A DNA stretch of 64,000 nt from Mycobacterium yunnanensis. GTDB lineage: Bacteria; Actinomycetota; Actinomycetes; Mycobacteriales; Mycobacteriaceae. The notes under the pieces are model-generated. The model was not told where the DNA came from and ran no database searches. It saw nothing but the letters and a program-made list of their open reading frames with translations. The stretch is taken from NCBI RefSeq assembly GCF_025823185.1, contig NZ_JACKVK010000011.1, positions 248,615-312,614 on the forward strand, given 5' to 3'. The translations under genes were made by a program, and so were the position numbers. This document shows, one piece after another, positions 8,650-14,704 of this stretch; the stretch's first letter is position 1; each line of letters begins with the position of its first letter.

Positions 8650-8679
8650 TGGCCGGTAAACTCCCCAGAGAGCACCGAG

Positions 8680-8697
8680 CCCCGGGCCATCCCGGGG
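8680..8697. other. Short GC hairpin in leader
   Basis: CCCCGGG and CCCGGGG flank a 4-base loop. The hairpin lies between the candidate promoter near 8632-8662 and the gene at 8809, so it would fall in that gene's 5' leader. It may be an attenuator or a leader structure, with no further support. Confidence 0.35.
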
Positions 8698-8808
8698 GGC
8701 CGGTATGACTCAGGGCTGGTGATCTAGTTGGACGCTAGGTAGCCGACTGTAGCGCATTCCTGGCAGTGCTCTTAGGAAATGGGCCATGTGTCCAGATCGG
8801 AGTACACA

Positions 8809-9075
8809 GTGAAAATTGAATGGAAACCTGGCTGGGAAGAGGAGCTGCAACGCGCATTGCAACCGGCAATGCAGCAGTTCGCCGAGGATCACCAGGCGGA
8901 GATGGACGCGCTGAGCGAGCAATACGCTGGGCAGCCCGTAGCCGACGTGGCAGTCGCGGTCCGGCAGATGATGGACCGGTGGCCCGGGAAGTTATCGAGC
9001 GAAGATGAGCTGACCCGTATCGCGACCGCGATCAGTCAGGGCCAGCGAGTGCTTCTTCGGGGCGGTCCACAGTAG
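8809..9075 (+). CDS. Small island protein, unknown function (88 aa)
   Basis: This is a largely helical, soluble-looking protein beginning with KIEWKPGWEEELQRALQP after the start codon. Glu, Gln and Ala are rich through the middle (QQFAEDHQAEMDALSEQY). GTG 8809 is chosen because GGAG at 8799-8802 is spaced six bases from it; an ATG at 8779 lies in frame upstream without such a site. It is the only well-supported gene on the plus strand at the left end and converges on the prohead protease gene. Similar short proteins occur among phage morphogenesis genes, but no family is confidently recognised. Confidence 0.7.
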   Translation: MKIEWKPGWEEELQRALQPAMQQFAEDHQAEMDALSEQYAGQPVADVAVAVRQMMDRWPGKLSSEDELTRIATAISQGQRVLLRGGPQ

Positions 9076-9213
9076 GAGCAAGCGGTTCCGGGGGCAGGGG
9101 TGTGAGTCACCAACACCCCTGCCCTCCGGGCCGTGACGCCCGCGCCAACCCGAGGCAACCCCGCAGCAAGAGGGGTTCGGGAGGTTCGGGAGGCAGCAGG
9201 GCGCAAGCATTGC

Positions 9214-9268
9214 GGCACGGTGGCCGGGGCCACGAAAGGCCATTTCATCTAGCCCCGGCGACCGTGCC
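9214..9268. other. Long stem-loop between convergent genes (first of two)
   Basis: GGCACGGTGGCCGGGG (9214-9229) pairs with 9253-9268 at 15 of 16 positions, with a 23-base loop. It lies between the stops of the 88-aa gene and the protease gene. Its 3' arm contains GGCGACCGTG, which could instead pair with the 3' arm of the next stem-loop. Confidence 0.55.
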
Positions 9269-9276
9269 TAACGGGT

Positions 9277-9322
9277 TAGGCGACCGTGGGTAACACTGCT
9301 CGGTGAAAACCACGGTCGCCTA
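9277..9322. terminator. Perfect 13-bp stem-loop between convergent genes
   Basis: TAGGCGACCGTGG (9277-9289) and its exact complement at 9310-9322 enclose a 20-base loop, ending 10 bases before the protease stop codon. A bidirectional terminator for the two convergent transcripts is the simplest reading. No U-run is present. Confidence 0.55.
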
Positions 9323-9332
9323 GCCCGAGTTC

Positions 9333-10001
9333 TTAGCGCCGAAGCGCTGCCTTCATTCGAAGTTGCAGCGCCAGCGCCGCCTTTTCCTCGTAGTCGTAAT
9401 CGTCGCCGTCCTCGTCATCGTCGGTGATGTCGCCACGGCCCTTGTTCGCACCGTCGGCAGCGCCGTCGACACCGTCCATGCTTAGACAGCCCGCGCCCAA
9501 GTGCACGCTGGCGTCATGGATCGCTTGGAGGAACGCATCCTCAGCACCGCCCGACTTCACGATGTGCCGCACCGCATCAGAGAACGCCTTCGCGCTGAGC
9601 ACCTGTGCCGCCGGGTTGGCGGGGAGACTGACGAACGCACCCCCGATCAACTCCCGGGTGCCGTCACGGTGCCGCAGGAACTCCACTGACACGCTCTTGA
9701 CATGACCACCGGCCACCAATGCCCGGACGTGCTGCGCGGCGTCGGTATCGGCGAACGCCCCTTTGACCCGGAGGTTGCCCTGGGAGTCGAAGTACGGCCG
9801 CCCGGACCCGACGACGTCGGTGACGCTGTCGGAGTGGTTGACATTGATCGGTACCCACTGCGGGAGTTGTCGCCAGTCCTTTTGGTGAAGCTGCTCGCCG
9901 TGGCGGTCCAGGGCGTCGTTGCTTAGCAGGATGTCGAACTCGCCGGGATCACTTGACGGGCTTACCGTCGCCGTTGCCCTCTTCGTCGCCAGCTGCATCA
10001 C
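9333..10001 (-). CDS. HK97-family prohead (capsid maturation) protease
   Basis: This 222-residue protein has the fold markers of the S78 prohead protease family: GEFDILLSNDALDRHGE near the start, the catalytic His in VNHSD and the catalytic Ser in VKSVSVEFL. The family trims the capsid scaffold domain during head assembly. A very acidic stretch (DDDEDGDDYDYEE) near the C-terminus precedes a basic end. It lies directly downstream of the capsid gene with a 62-aa ORF between, and its start (GTG 10001 or ATG 9998) overlaps that ORF by about 50 bases. It is the counterpart of Rv1577c in phiRv1. Confidence 0.88.
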   Translation of the reverse strand: MMQLATKRATATVSPSSDPGEFDILLSNDALDRHGEQLHQKDWRQLPQWVPINVNHSDSVTDVVGSGRPYFDSQGNLRVKGAFADTDAAQHVRALVAGGHVKSVSVEFLRHRDGTRELIGGAFVSLPANPAAQVLSAKAFSDAVRHIVKSGGAEDAFLQAIHDASVHLGAGCLSMDGVDGAADGANKGRGDITDDDEDGDDYDYEEKAALALQLRMKAALRR

Positions 10002-10137
10002 TCACCACCCATCCGTTGATCTGCCACACCGTGGCGACGTGCAAAGGAACCTCGGCGGTCTCGCCGGGCCGGTACACCACGCCCTCGTAAGCCACCTGTA
10101 GGCCGTCCGCAACGCGGACTGTCACAAGCCCGTCCAC
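9949..10137 (-). CDS. Small phage structural-region protein (62 aa)
   Basis: The sequence looks beta-rich (VTVRVADGLQVAYEGVVYRPG), then reads VPLHVATVWQINGWV and has an acidic tail. Short proteins of this style, with a YxPG turn followed by a small helix, are common near capsid genes of mycobacteriophages, but the exact role is not known. Start GTG 10137 overlaps the capsid stop by one base (TAGTG), and the 3' end overlaps the protease gene, so the three genes form a tightly coupled capsid module. Confidence 0.7.
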   Translation of the reverse strand: MDGLVTVRVADGLQVAYEGVVYRPGETAEVPLHVATVWQINGWVVSDAAGDEEGNGDGKPVK

Positions 10138-11363
10138 TAGGCGGTCGGCAGGTTGGTGATCGACAGGACAGCAGCGGGCCGCTCCACGGCCAGGACCAAA
10201 CGCTCTTCGAGGACGAACCGCGAAATGTTGCGCGTGAAGTCGTCGGTGGTCTGCCCGGTCTGAATGGTGATGCCCTCGCGGATCAGCACGTTGCCGAACT
10301 TCTGAGTGTCGAGCATCAGGCCAGCGCCAGCGGCAATGCTGGTGGTGGTCAGCACCGGAACGCCGAGAATGCTATTGGCCTGCTGATTCGACGGGTCCGA
10401 GTTCGCGGAGATGAACAGGAACCGGCCCGTGGTGTCCTTGAGCCGCTGAATGGCGGACCACGTGTTCGGGTGCAGCACAAGCAGGTTGGCGTCTGCGAGT
10501 GCAGGGCCGACGCGCAGCTGTGCGATGCCCTTAATGAGCGAATCGATGACAGTCACACCCGTGCCGGTATCGGTGCTCGCATCGTGGGTGAGGATTCCCG
10601 ACGTGTTCAGGAATCCCGTCATGTGCTTGTCGGTACCCGAACCCGAAAGCAGTTCGGTGTTTTCCACGTCCTGCAACTGGCGGGTCAGCTCAATCTCGGC
10701 GTAACCCAAGAATGCCGGGAAGTCGGACAGCGTCTCGTAGCTGATGCCGACGTGCGCCGCGAGCTTGACCGCCGTCAACGTCAAGTTGGTCGTATTCAGC
10801 ACGACCTCCGGCTTGAGGGCACCCTCGGCGACGGGGCCGGGAGCGCCCGTAGTGGAGCTATGAACAATCACTTCCTTGCTCGGCAAGCTGATCAGCTCGG
10901 TAGGCAGGCGGTCCAGGAGTCGCGACTCGTGAATCTTGCCGAGCACCTGGGAGTCGAGCTGCGCGGGTAGAAGACCCGACACGGTGGAGAACGCCTTGAC
11001 GGTCGCGGTCTGGCGATCCTTGGCCGCGTTGAACACGGTTTCGAGCGCCTTGTGTTCGATGACCATGGGGTTGCTGTAACGGCCGGACTTGGCGCTGATC
11101 GGGTCGACGACGGTGCCGCCCCCATGAAGCTGGTCGGCGGCACCCATTCCGCTAAGCGGGTGATTCGCAAACGCCTTCGCCCCAGCCTCTTGCAGGTCCA
11201 GCGCATCATCTAGCGCGTCGAGTTCCTTAGCCCGGGCGGTAAGGGCGTCATTCTTGTGGTAGCTCTTAGTCGCGACCATGTCGTCGATCTCGGCGGTAAG
11301 CGCGGCGCGATCAGCCTTCAATTCTCGGCGCTTAGCCGCGATCTGCGCTTCTGTAATGTTCAT
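10137..11363 (-). CDS. HK97-family major capsid protein
   Basis: This capsid subunit has 408 residues. About 100 N-terminal residues form a charged helical delta/scaffold domain (AAKRRELKADRAALTAEIDD), presumably removed by the adjacent protease. The mature fold follows (GPVAEGALKPE, LAAHVGISYETLSDFPAFL, PNTWSAIQRLKDTTGRFLF, LGVPVLTTTSI, FTRNISRFVLEERLVLAVERP). It assembles the icosahedral shell. It is intact and of normal length, and is the counterpart of Rv1576c. A capsid gene without portal or terminase implies either helper dependence or a reduced function. The ribosome site upstream of ATG 11363 is weak (AGAAAG). Confidence 0.93.
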   Translation of the reverse strand: MNITEAQIAAKRRELKADRAALTAEIDDMVATKSYHKNDALTARAKELDALDDALDLQEAGAKAFANHPLSGMGAADQLHGGGTVVDPISAKSGRYSNPMVIEHKALETVFNAAKDRQTATVKAFSTVSGLLPAQLDSQVLGKIHESRLLDRLPTELISLPSKEVIVHSSTTGAPGPVAEGALKPEVVLNTTNLTLTAVKLAAHVGISYETLSDFPAFLGYAEIELTRQLQDVENTELLSGSGTDKHMTGFLNTSGILTHDASTDTGTGVTVIDSLIKGIAQLRVGPALADANLLVLHPNTWSAIQRLKDTTGRFLFISANSDPSNQQANSILGVPVLTTTSIAAGAGLMLDTQKFGNVLIREGITIQTGQTTDDFTRNISRFVLEERLVLAVERPAAVLSITNLPTA

Positions 11364-11697
11364 TTATTTAGTTGTTGCTTTCTGTTGCATAGGAACGCTG
11401 AGCCCGGGATCGGGCTTAGCGGTGTAGCTCACCTATGCGGGACACAAAGCGGGAAACCCCTCAGGGGTCGGCGGCATTGTGTGCGGCTGGTGTCGTGCCG
11501 GACTGGCGGGGCCGCAGCAATTGCGGAGCGGCCAGACGGCACTAGGTGGAGCGGTGAAACGTGGGATCGCTAAGAGGTCGACTATTGGCGGGATTCAGCG
11601 GGCAATCACCGGACTAGCTGGTGATTGGGCGGCTTAGTGCGGCCTTAGGTCAACGGGTTGAGCGATCCCGTCACCCCGGTAACTCCGGGGAAGAATG
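11364..11697. other. Hairpin-rich non-coding stretch upstream of capsid
   Basis: No credible gene lies here (334 bp). Several inverted repeats are packed together. 11397-11406 pairs with 11411-11420 (10 bp, one G-U, 4-base loop). CAATCACC 11603-11610 pairs with 11620-11627. CCCCGG 11674-11679 pairs with 11685-11690. A small dyad surrounds GCAA near 11520. On the minus strand this would be the 5' leader of the capsid transcript. It could be a structured RNA, a recognition or packaging site, or scars of lost genes. Confidence 0.5.
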
Positions 11698-12111
11698 TTA
11701 GGAACTGATTGACTTTCCGGTGCCACCGAAGTGCGCAACGGTGGCCGCTCGACAAGCGAACTCCGGCATGTGTGCGGACCCGTACTCAATCCAGTGCGCT
11801 TTGTAGTCGTGGGCGGTTATGCGGGCCATCGGCGCGCCCTCCGGGGTGCGCATGAACTTGACGCGAATACTGTTCGCGTAATCACCGGGGTTCTCGACGT
11901 AGCCCGACCTAAGGGTGTGAGTGCGCGAGTAGGGGTGATCGAATGCTTCCCAGTAGTCGACCCAAAACTGGCGGGCCTCAGCGGCGCGTTCCATAACCGC
12001 CGCCAATACTGCCGGACTGTTGACTATGGCCTGTTCGATTTTTTCGATGCCAATGGCCTCGTCTATCGCGTGCTCAATCAGAGAATGGCCGATATGTTCT
12101 ATTAAGCCCAT
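11698..12111 (-). CDS. HK97 gp10-like head-tail connector/tail-completion protein
   Basis: This protein has 137 residues. The C-terminal segment HWIEYGSAHMPEFACRAAT has the pattern of the HK97-gp10 family, where a conserved G-S/T is followed by a Pro and an aromatic and then an R-A-A helix. The N-terminal half is helical. Family members sit at the neck of siphovirus particles. ATG 12111 is chosen over the upstream TTG because GAGG lies about 8 bases before it. With the capsid and protease it is the third structural gene here, yet no tail proteins are encoded, so a helper's tail would be needed. Confidence 0.65.
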   Translation of the reverse strand: MGLIEHIGHSLIEHAIDEAIGIEKIEQAIVNSPAVLAAVMERAAEARQFWVDYWEAFDHPYSRTHTLRSGYVENPGDYANSIRVKFMRTPEGAPMARITAHDYKAHWIEYGSAHMPEFACRAATVAHFGGTGKSISS

Positions 12112-12176
12112 GAGCAAGCCTCAACGTAGCGCCAGGTGTCACTCATGCGGGTATCCTCTGTTCGTGCCTCTACCGG

Positions 12177-12464
12177 CTAACGAATCGGGCGCAATGTCCC
12201 CGGCGTGACAGGTGGAACCCCGGCAAGATGATCGAAACGGGCCTGCAACTCCGTGAGCGCCTGGACGCGGTTCGCATTCGTGATGCCGTTGAGCACGTCC
12301 ACGGCGCGACCCTCTTCGAACTTCCGCAACAACGCGTTGAGTCGCGCCATCTCAGCCTCGACGGAACGCTTGCAGCCCTCGCTACAGAACCGCGTTGGTC
12401 GGCCACGGCCAGGCTCACGGCGCGCACCGCACTTCACGCAAGCGGGCGGCTGGTATCTTGTCAC
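12177..12464 (-). CDS. Zinc-ribbon small phage protein (95 aa)
   Basis: Two metal-binding pairs, CVKCGA and FCSEGC, are separated by a basic RREPGRGRPTR loop, and a long helix follows (SVEAEMARLNALLRKFEEG). This suggests a small DNA- or protein-binding zinc ribbon with a coiled-coil-like tail. GTG 12464 is preceded by CTTAGGAGCAT, a good ribosome site. It is upstream of the connector gene on the same strand. Function unknown; a role in head assembly or regulation is possible. Confidence 0.7.
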   Translation of the reverse strand: MTRYQPPACVKCGARREPGRGRPTRFCSEGCKRSVEAEMARLNALLRKFEEGRAVDVLNGITNANRVQALTELQARFDHLAGVPPVTPGTLRPIR

Positions 12465-12478
12465 TTAATGCTCCTAAG

Positions 12479-12522
12479 ATTAGCTAATTTTATGCACTAT
12501 GACCTGCACCGACTGCATAAAA
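12479..12522. promoter_or_regulatory. Compound palindromes upstream of the zinc-ribbon gene
   Basis: ATTAGCTAAT (12479-12488) is a perfect 10-bp palindrome. Sharing its last base, TTTTATGCA (12488-12496) and TGCATAAAA (12514-12522) form a perfect 9-bp inverted repeat with a 17-base gap. The pocket is conspicuously AT-rich and lies 15-58 bases upstream of GTG 12464, fitting a promoter-operator. The rest of 12523-12742 has no recognisable gene. Confidence 0.5.
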
Positions 12523-12742
12523 CCCGACCATGGACCGTTGCGCGAAACGCGTCTGCACTTCACTAAGCCGAGAGATTGGTCAAAGGGCGCGCCGCGTTCG
12601 TGATGAGATGTACCCCACCCCAAACGGATTGCATATGTGCAGGTCAGAGGAGTGAGGGGTGTGGCGGTTAGTTAGGCGTTGGTGGTGCGGCGGCTTAGCT
12701 TTATGCGTTGATTTCGCATGAATATGCGACGCTGTTGCGCGT

Positions 12743-13096
12743 CTAGTTTGCTGTTCGACCGAAGCTGCTGGTCGAGTCGGTGTGCCTGCTGTGACATGGG
12801 ACGCACAAGCTGCGGCCGAACCGGGGATCGTTGGGGTTGTCGCCATCGGCTATGAGCTGTCGACGGGTTCTCGGGTAGTGGTCAGCCACTATCGCTTCGC
12901 CGCCGCACACGGCGCATGTCCAGTTGTCGCGGCGCAGGACGGGTAGGCGGAATGTGTCGCGGTGGTTCTGGTCGTAACCGCGTTGTGCGGAGGTGCCGCG
13001 TTGTCGGTCCGCTTGTGCGAGGTGCTTAGCGCACTTGCCCGACCGGACGACAGGTTGCCCGCAGCGGGTGCAGGGACGATTAGGGCTGTTCGGAAT
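12743..13096 (-). CDS. HNH endonuclease (phage type) with probable ATT start
   Basis: The reverse strand encodes a clear HNH protein of about 117 residues. It has a zinc ribbon CTRCGQPVVRSGKCAKH, then GTSAQRGYDQNHRDTFRLPV, CAVCGG, ADHYPRTRR, NPNDPRFGR and LCVPCHSRHTD. This is the layout of phage HNH nucleases usually found next to the small terminase. No ATG, GTG or TTG opens the frame between the upstream in-frame TGA and the first Cys. The best candidate start is ATT 13096-13094, preceded by AAAAGG about 8 bases away. HNH partners assist genome packaging in HK97-like phages, but no terminase is visible here. Confidence 0.8.
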   Translation of the reverse strand: MPNSPNRPCTRCGQPVVRSGKCAKHLAQADRQRGTSAQRGYDQNHRDTFRLPVLRRDNWTCAVCGGEAIVADHYPRTRRQLIADGDNPNDPRFGRSLCVPCHSRHTDSTSSFGRTAN

Positions 13097-13219
13097 GTTC
13101 TTTGCCTTTTCTCAGACGGGTGCAGCGTGTCTCCGAGTGGTCGTGTCGGCGTTCGCACTTACATTCGATATGCGCCCTCAGGTGTGGGTGCGCGGTCACT
13201 ACCCAAGGAAGGAGGAAGC

Positions 13220-13342
13220 ATGACGACAGGCAAAAAAGATGCAAGTCTGGCGAGCAAGATTCTCGCTAATCCCAAATCGTCGAAAGCGGCTAAGAGCGTC
13301 GCTGCGAGCGATTTAGCCCAAGCGAAACGTAAGGGCAAGTAG
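13220..13342 (+). CDS. Small basic protein, unknown function (40 aa)
   Basis: A tiny Lys/Ala/Ser-rich protein beginning MTTGKKDASLASKIL, then NPKSSKAAKSVAASDLAQ. A very strong ribosome site (AAGGAAGGAGGAAG) precedes ATG 13220. It runs opposite to the surrounding island genes and is followed by a good inverted repeat at 13372-13408, so it is probably its own transcription unit. Short proteins of this style recur in actinobacterial genomes without an assigned function. It could be cargo rather than a phage-cycle gene. Confidence 0.65.
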   Translation: MTTGKKDASLASKILANPKSSKAAKSVAASDLAQAKRKGK

Positions 13343-13371
13343 TAGTTGACGGACGGGGAAGTCTGTCAGCG

Positions 13372-13408
13372 CGTGCCACGGGCGGAGGTTGCCTTCGTCC
13401 GTGGCACG
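13372..13408 (+). terminator. Inverted repeat downstream of the 40-aa gene
   Basis: CGTGCCACGG (13372-13381) and CCGTGGCACG (13399-13408) are perfect complements with a 17-base loop, 30 bases after the stop at 13342. They fit a terminator separating it from the next plus-strand gene. Confidence 0.55.
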
Positions 13409-13460
13409 TCCGGCGAGAGGCAACACTCCGCCTAAGCTCGTCACGGCGAAGGGATGAACT

Positions 13461-13694
13461 ATGGCGCAATTGCAGTGGACCGAGACGGCGGGCACCGGCC
13501 CGTACGGAATGAGCTGGGACGCAGACGGACAGCAGAATAGCTATCGTGTCAGCGCTTACCGCCCTTCGGGGTCGGGCACGGGGTTCAAAGTTGAGGAACT
13601 AATAGAGAATGCGGGGGACGGTCGCATAGAGCATCAAGGCTCCGAAGATGGGGCGAAGGCCGTTGCACAAGACTGGGAAGACAACTGGAAGTAG
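13461..13694 (+). CDS. Small acidic island protein, unknown function (77 aa)
   Basis: This short protein is rich in Gly, Asp, Glu and Trp. It starts MAQLQWTETAGTGPYGMSWD, continues SYRVSAYRPSGSGTGFKVEE and ends AVAQDWEDNWK. GAAGGGATGAACT precedes ATG 13461, a good ribosome site. It forms a plus-strand pair with the 40-aa gene in the middle of the otherwise minus-strand island, a typical place for an accessory gene. No signal peptide or membrane segment is seen. No family recognised. Confidence 0.65.
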   Translation: MAQLQWTETAGTGPYGMSWDADGQQNSYRVSAYRPSGSGTGFKVEELIENAGDGRIEHQGSEDGAKAVAQDWEDNWK

Positions 13695-13713
13695 GTAGCG
13701 CGCGTGCGACTGT

Positions 13714-13953
13714 CTACTTTCGATCTGATGGCCCGCGCGACGGGTACCGCTGAATGGGTGGACGCCACTTCGCCGGGGTGGTGGTGCGCGGCGCGAAGAG
13801 TGCGCGTGCGGCGGCTGTCTGGCGCTCGGCCTTTTCCATGAGTTCGCGCGCCTTGGCGATGAGTTCGCGCGCCTCTTCGATTTCATCATCGTTCGGCATG
13901 TTGTCTGCGAAGTAGCCCAGTCGATCCCATTCTGGGGAACGTGTATCGGTCAT
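13714..13953 (-). CDS. Small helical island protein (79 aa)
   Basis: It starts at ATG 13953, overlapping the stop of the upstream 67-aa gene (ATGA), which supports this start over the much longer open frame whose N-terminal part is the shadow of that gene. An acidic N-terminus (WDRLGYFADNMPNDDE) leads into a long helix (EEARELIAKARELMEKAERQ), possibly a coiled coil, and a basic Pro-rich tail. It may self-associate or act as an adaptor. Function unknown. Confidence 0.65.
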   Translation of the reverse strand: MTDTRSPEWDRLGYFADNMPNDDEIEEARELIAKARELMEKAERQTAAARALFAPRTTTPAKWRPPIQRYPSRGPSDRK

Positions 13954-14153
13954 TGCGTGTCGAGTCCTTCGGTGGTTTCGAGCATGTCGGCTACGGCGTC
14001 GATCACGGCGAACGCTTCGTCCCTCGTTAGGTGAACCTTGCGGGTGGTGTGCGCGCCCCGGACGGTCCTGATGGTGACGCCGGGTTCGGGGAGATTGCGG
14101 TATTCGGTGACCGCGATGCGCCCGTGGGGGCTTTCGATGCGCATGGTTTGCAT
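13950..14153 (-). CDS. Small island protein (67 aa), possible paralogue of the 14518-14691 product
   Basis: The predicted order is beta strands, then an amphipathic helix: MQTMRIESPHGRIAVTEY, EPGVTIRTVRG, then KVHLTRDEAFAVIDAVADML. The last part resembles KVLLSRSEVQEVVSALADYL in the 57-aa protein encoded upstream, suggesting a duplicated mini-domain. Its stop overlaps the next start. Function unknown; small beta-helix proteins of this size in phage early regions often bind nucleic acid or host proteins, but that is only a possibility here. Confidence 0.6.
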   Translation of the reverse strand: MQTMRIESPHGRIAVTEYRNLPEPGVTIRTVRGAHTTRKVHLTRDEAFAVIDAVADMLETTEGLDTQ

Positions 14154-14202
14154 GTTTGCCCCTAAGGGTTTCTGGTGGTGGTCTCACGGGTAGGAACGAG
14201 GT

Positions 14203-14228
14203 CCGCAGGCCATTCCCCGGGCCTGCGG
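14203..14228 (-). terminator. Stem-loop between small island genes
   Basis: CCGCAGGCC (14203-14211) and GGCCTGCGG (14220-14228) flank an 8-base loop, between the stop of the 65-aa gene and the start of the 67-aa gene. It may be a terminator or an RNA-processing hairpin. Confidence 0.45.
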
Positions 14229-14266
14229 CCGTTCATGCCCCTAGCGATTAGTGAATCGGGCGCATT

Positions 14267-14464
14267 TCAGAGGGTGGCGTATTCGGCCAGGCTCAACCCG
14301 AACATCTTCGCCTTAAGCCGATTCATCGGGCAGGCAATGCGAACGCCTGCACTATCGAAAAAGGTCACCGTGATCGTGTCGTCGTCGGTGTGCTCGAAGT
14401 CGGCCCCGAGCAGGTCCAGGACGAGCGGGCGCTTTGTGGGGGTGGTGTCTTCGGTGTCGAACAT
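14267..14464 (-). CDS. Small island protein (65 aa), unknown
   Basis: An acidic protein, MFDTEDTTPTKRPLVLDLLG, continuing FEHTDDDTITVTFFDSAG and ending KMFGLSLAEYATL. It lies on the minus strand between two other small ORFs, with CCAAAGGAAAACTGAC giving a plausible ribosome site before ATG 14464. No motif recognised. Its composition is unlike the Arg-rich shadow frames around it, which is the main reason to believe it. Confidence 0.55.
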   Translation of the reverse strand: MFDTEDTTPTKRPLVLDLLGADFEHTDDDTITVTFFDSAGVRIACPMNRLKAKMFGLSLAEYATL

Positions 14465-14517
14465 GTCAGTTTTCCTTTGGTGTGGCGGTTGGTTTCATCA
14501 ATGCTGAATGGGGTTCA

Positions 14518-14691
14518 TCACGTGCGCGGCGCGCCGTCGGCGGGCAGATAGTCGGCCAGGGCCGATACCACCTCTTGGACCTCGGAGCGCGAAAGCAGCA
14601 CCTTCGAAAAACCCTGGTGAATGGTGACCCCCCGACCGTGACGGTTGGTCACGTATATCGGGGTTCCTGTGCTGTTGATTCGCTTGGACAT
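14518..14691 (-). CDS. Small island protein (57 aa)
   Basis: The start ATG 14691 lies just downstream of the putative replication gene (stop 14705) and has GAAAGAGA upstream. It reads MSKRINSTGTPIYVTNRHG, then GVTIHQGFSKVLLSRSEV, then EVVSALADYLPADG. The open frame extends further, but the extra part overlaps the preceding gene. The last helix resembles the one in the 67-aa product. It is probably co-transcribed with the replication-type gene. Function unknown. Confidence 0.6.
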   Translation of the reverse strand: MSKRINSTGTPIYVTNRHGRGVTIHQGFSKVLLSRSEVQEVVSALADYLPADGAPRT

Positions 14692-14704
14692 GATCGGGTC
14701 TCTT

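Noticed and set aside
12889..13158. 89-codon minus-strand ORF MRTPTRPLGDTLHPSEKRQR
   Set aside because: It is the shifted-frame shadow of the HNH gene 12743-13096; composition is Arg/Ala/Pro-rich with no motif.
13954..14187. N-terminal extension of the 79-aa gene
   Set aside because: The extension overlaps the 67-aa gene and is His/Arg-rich; the ATGA overlap marks the true start at 13953.
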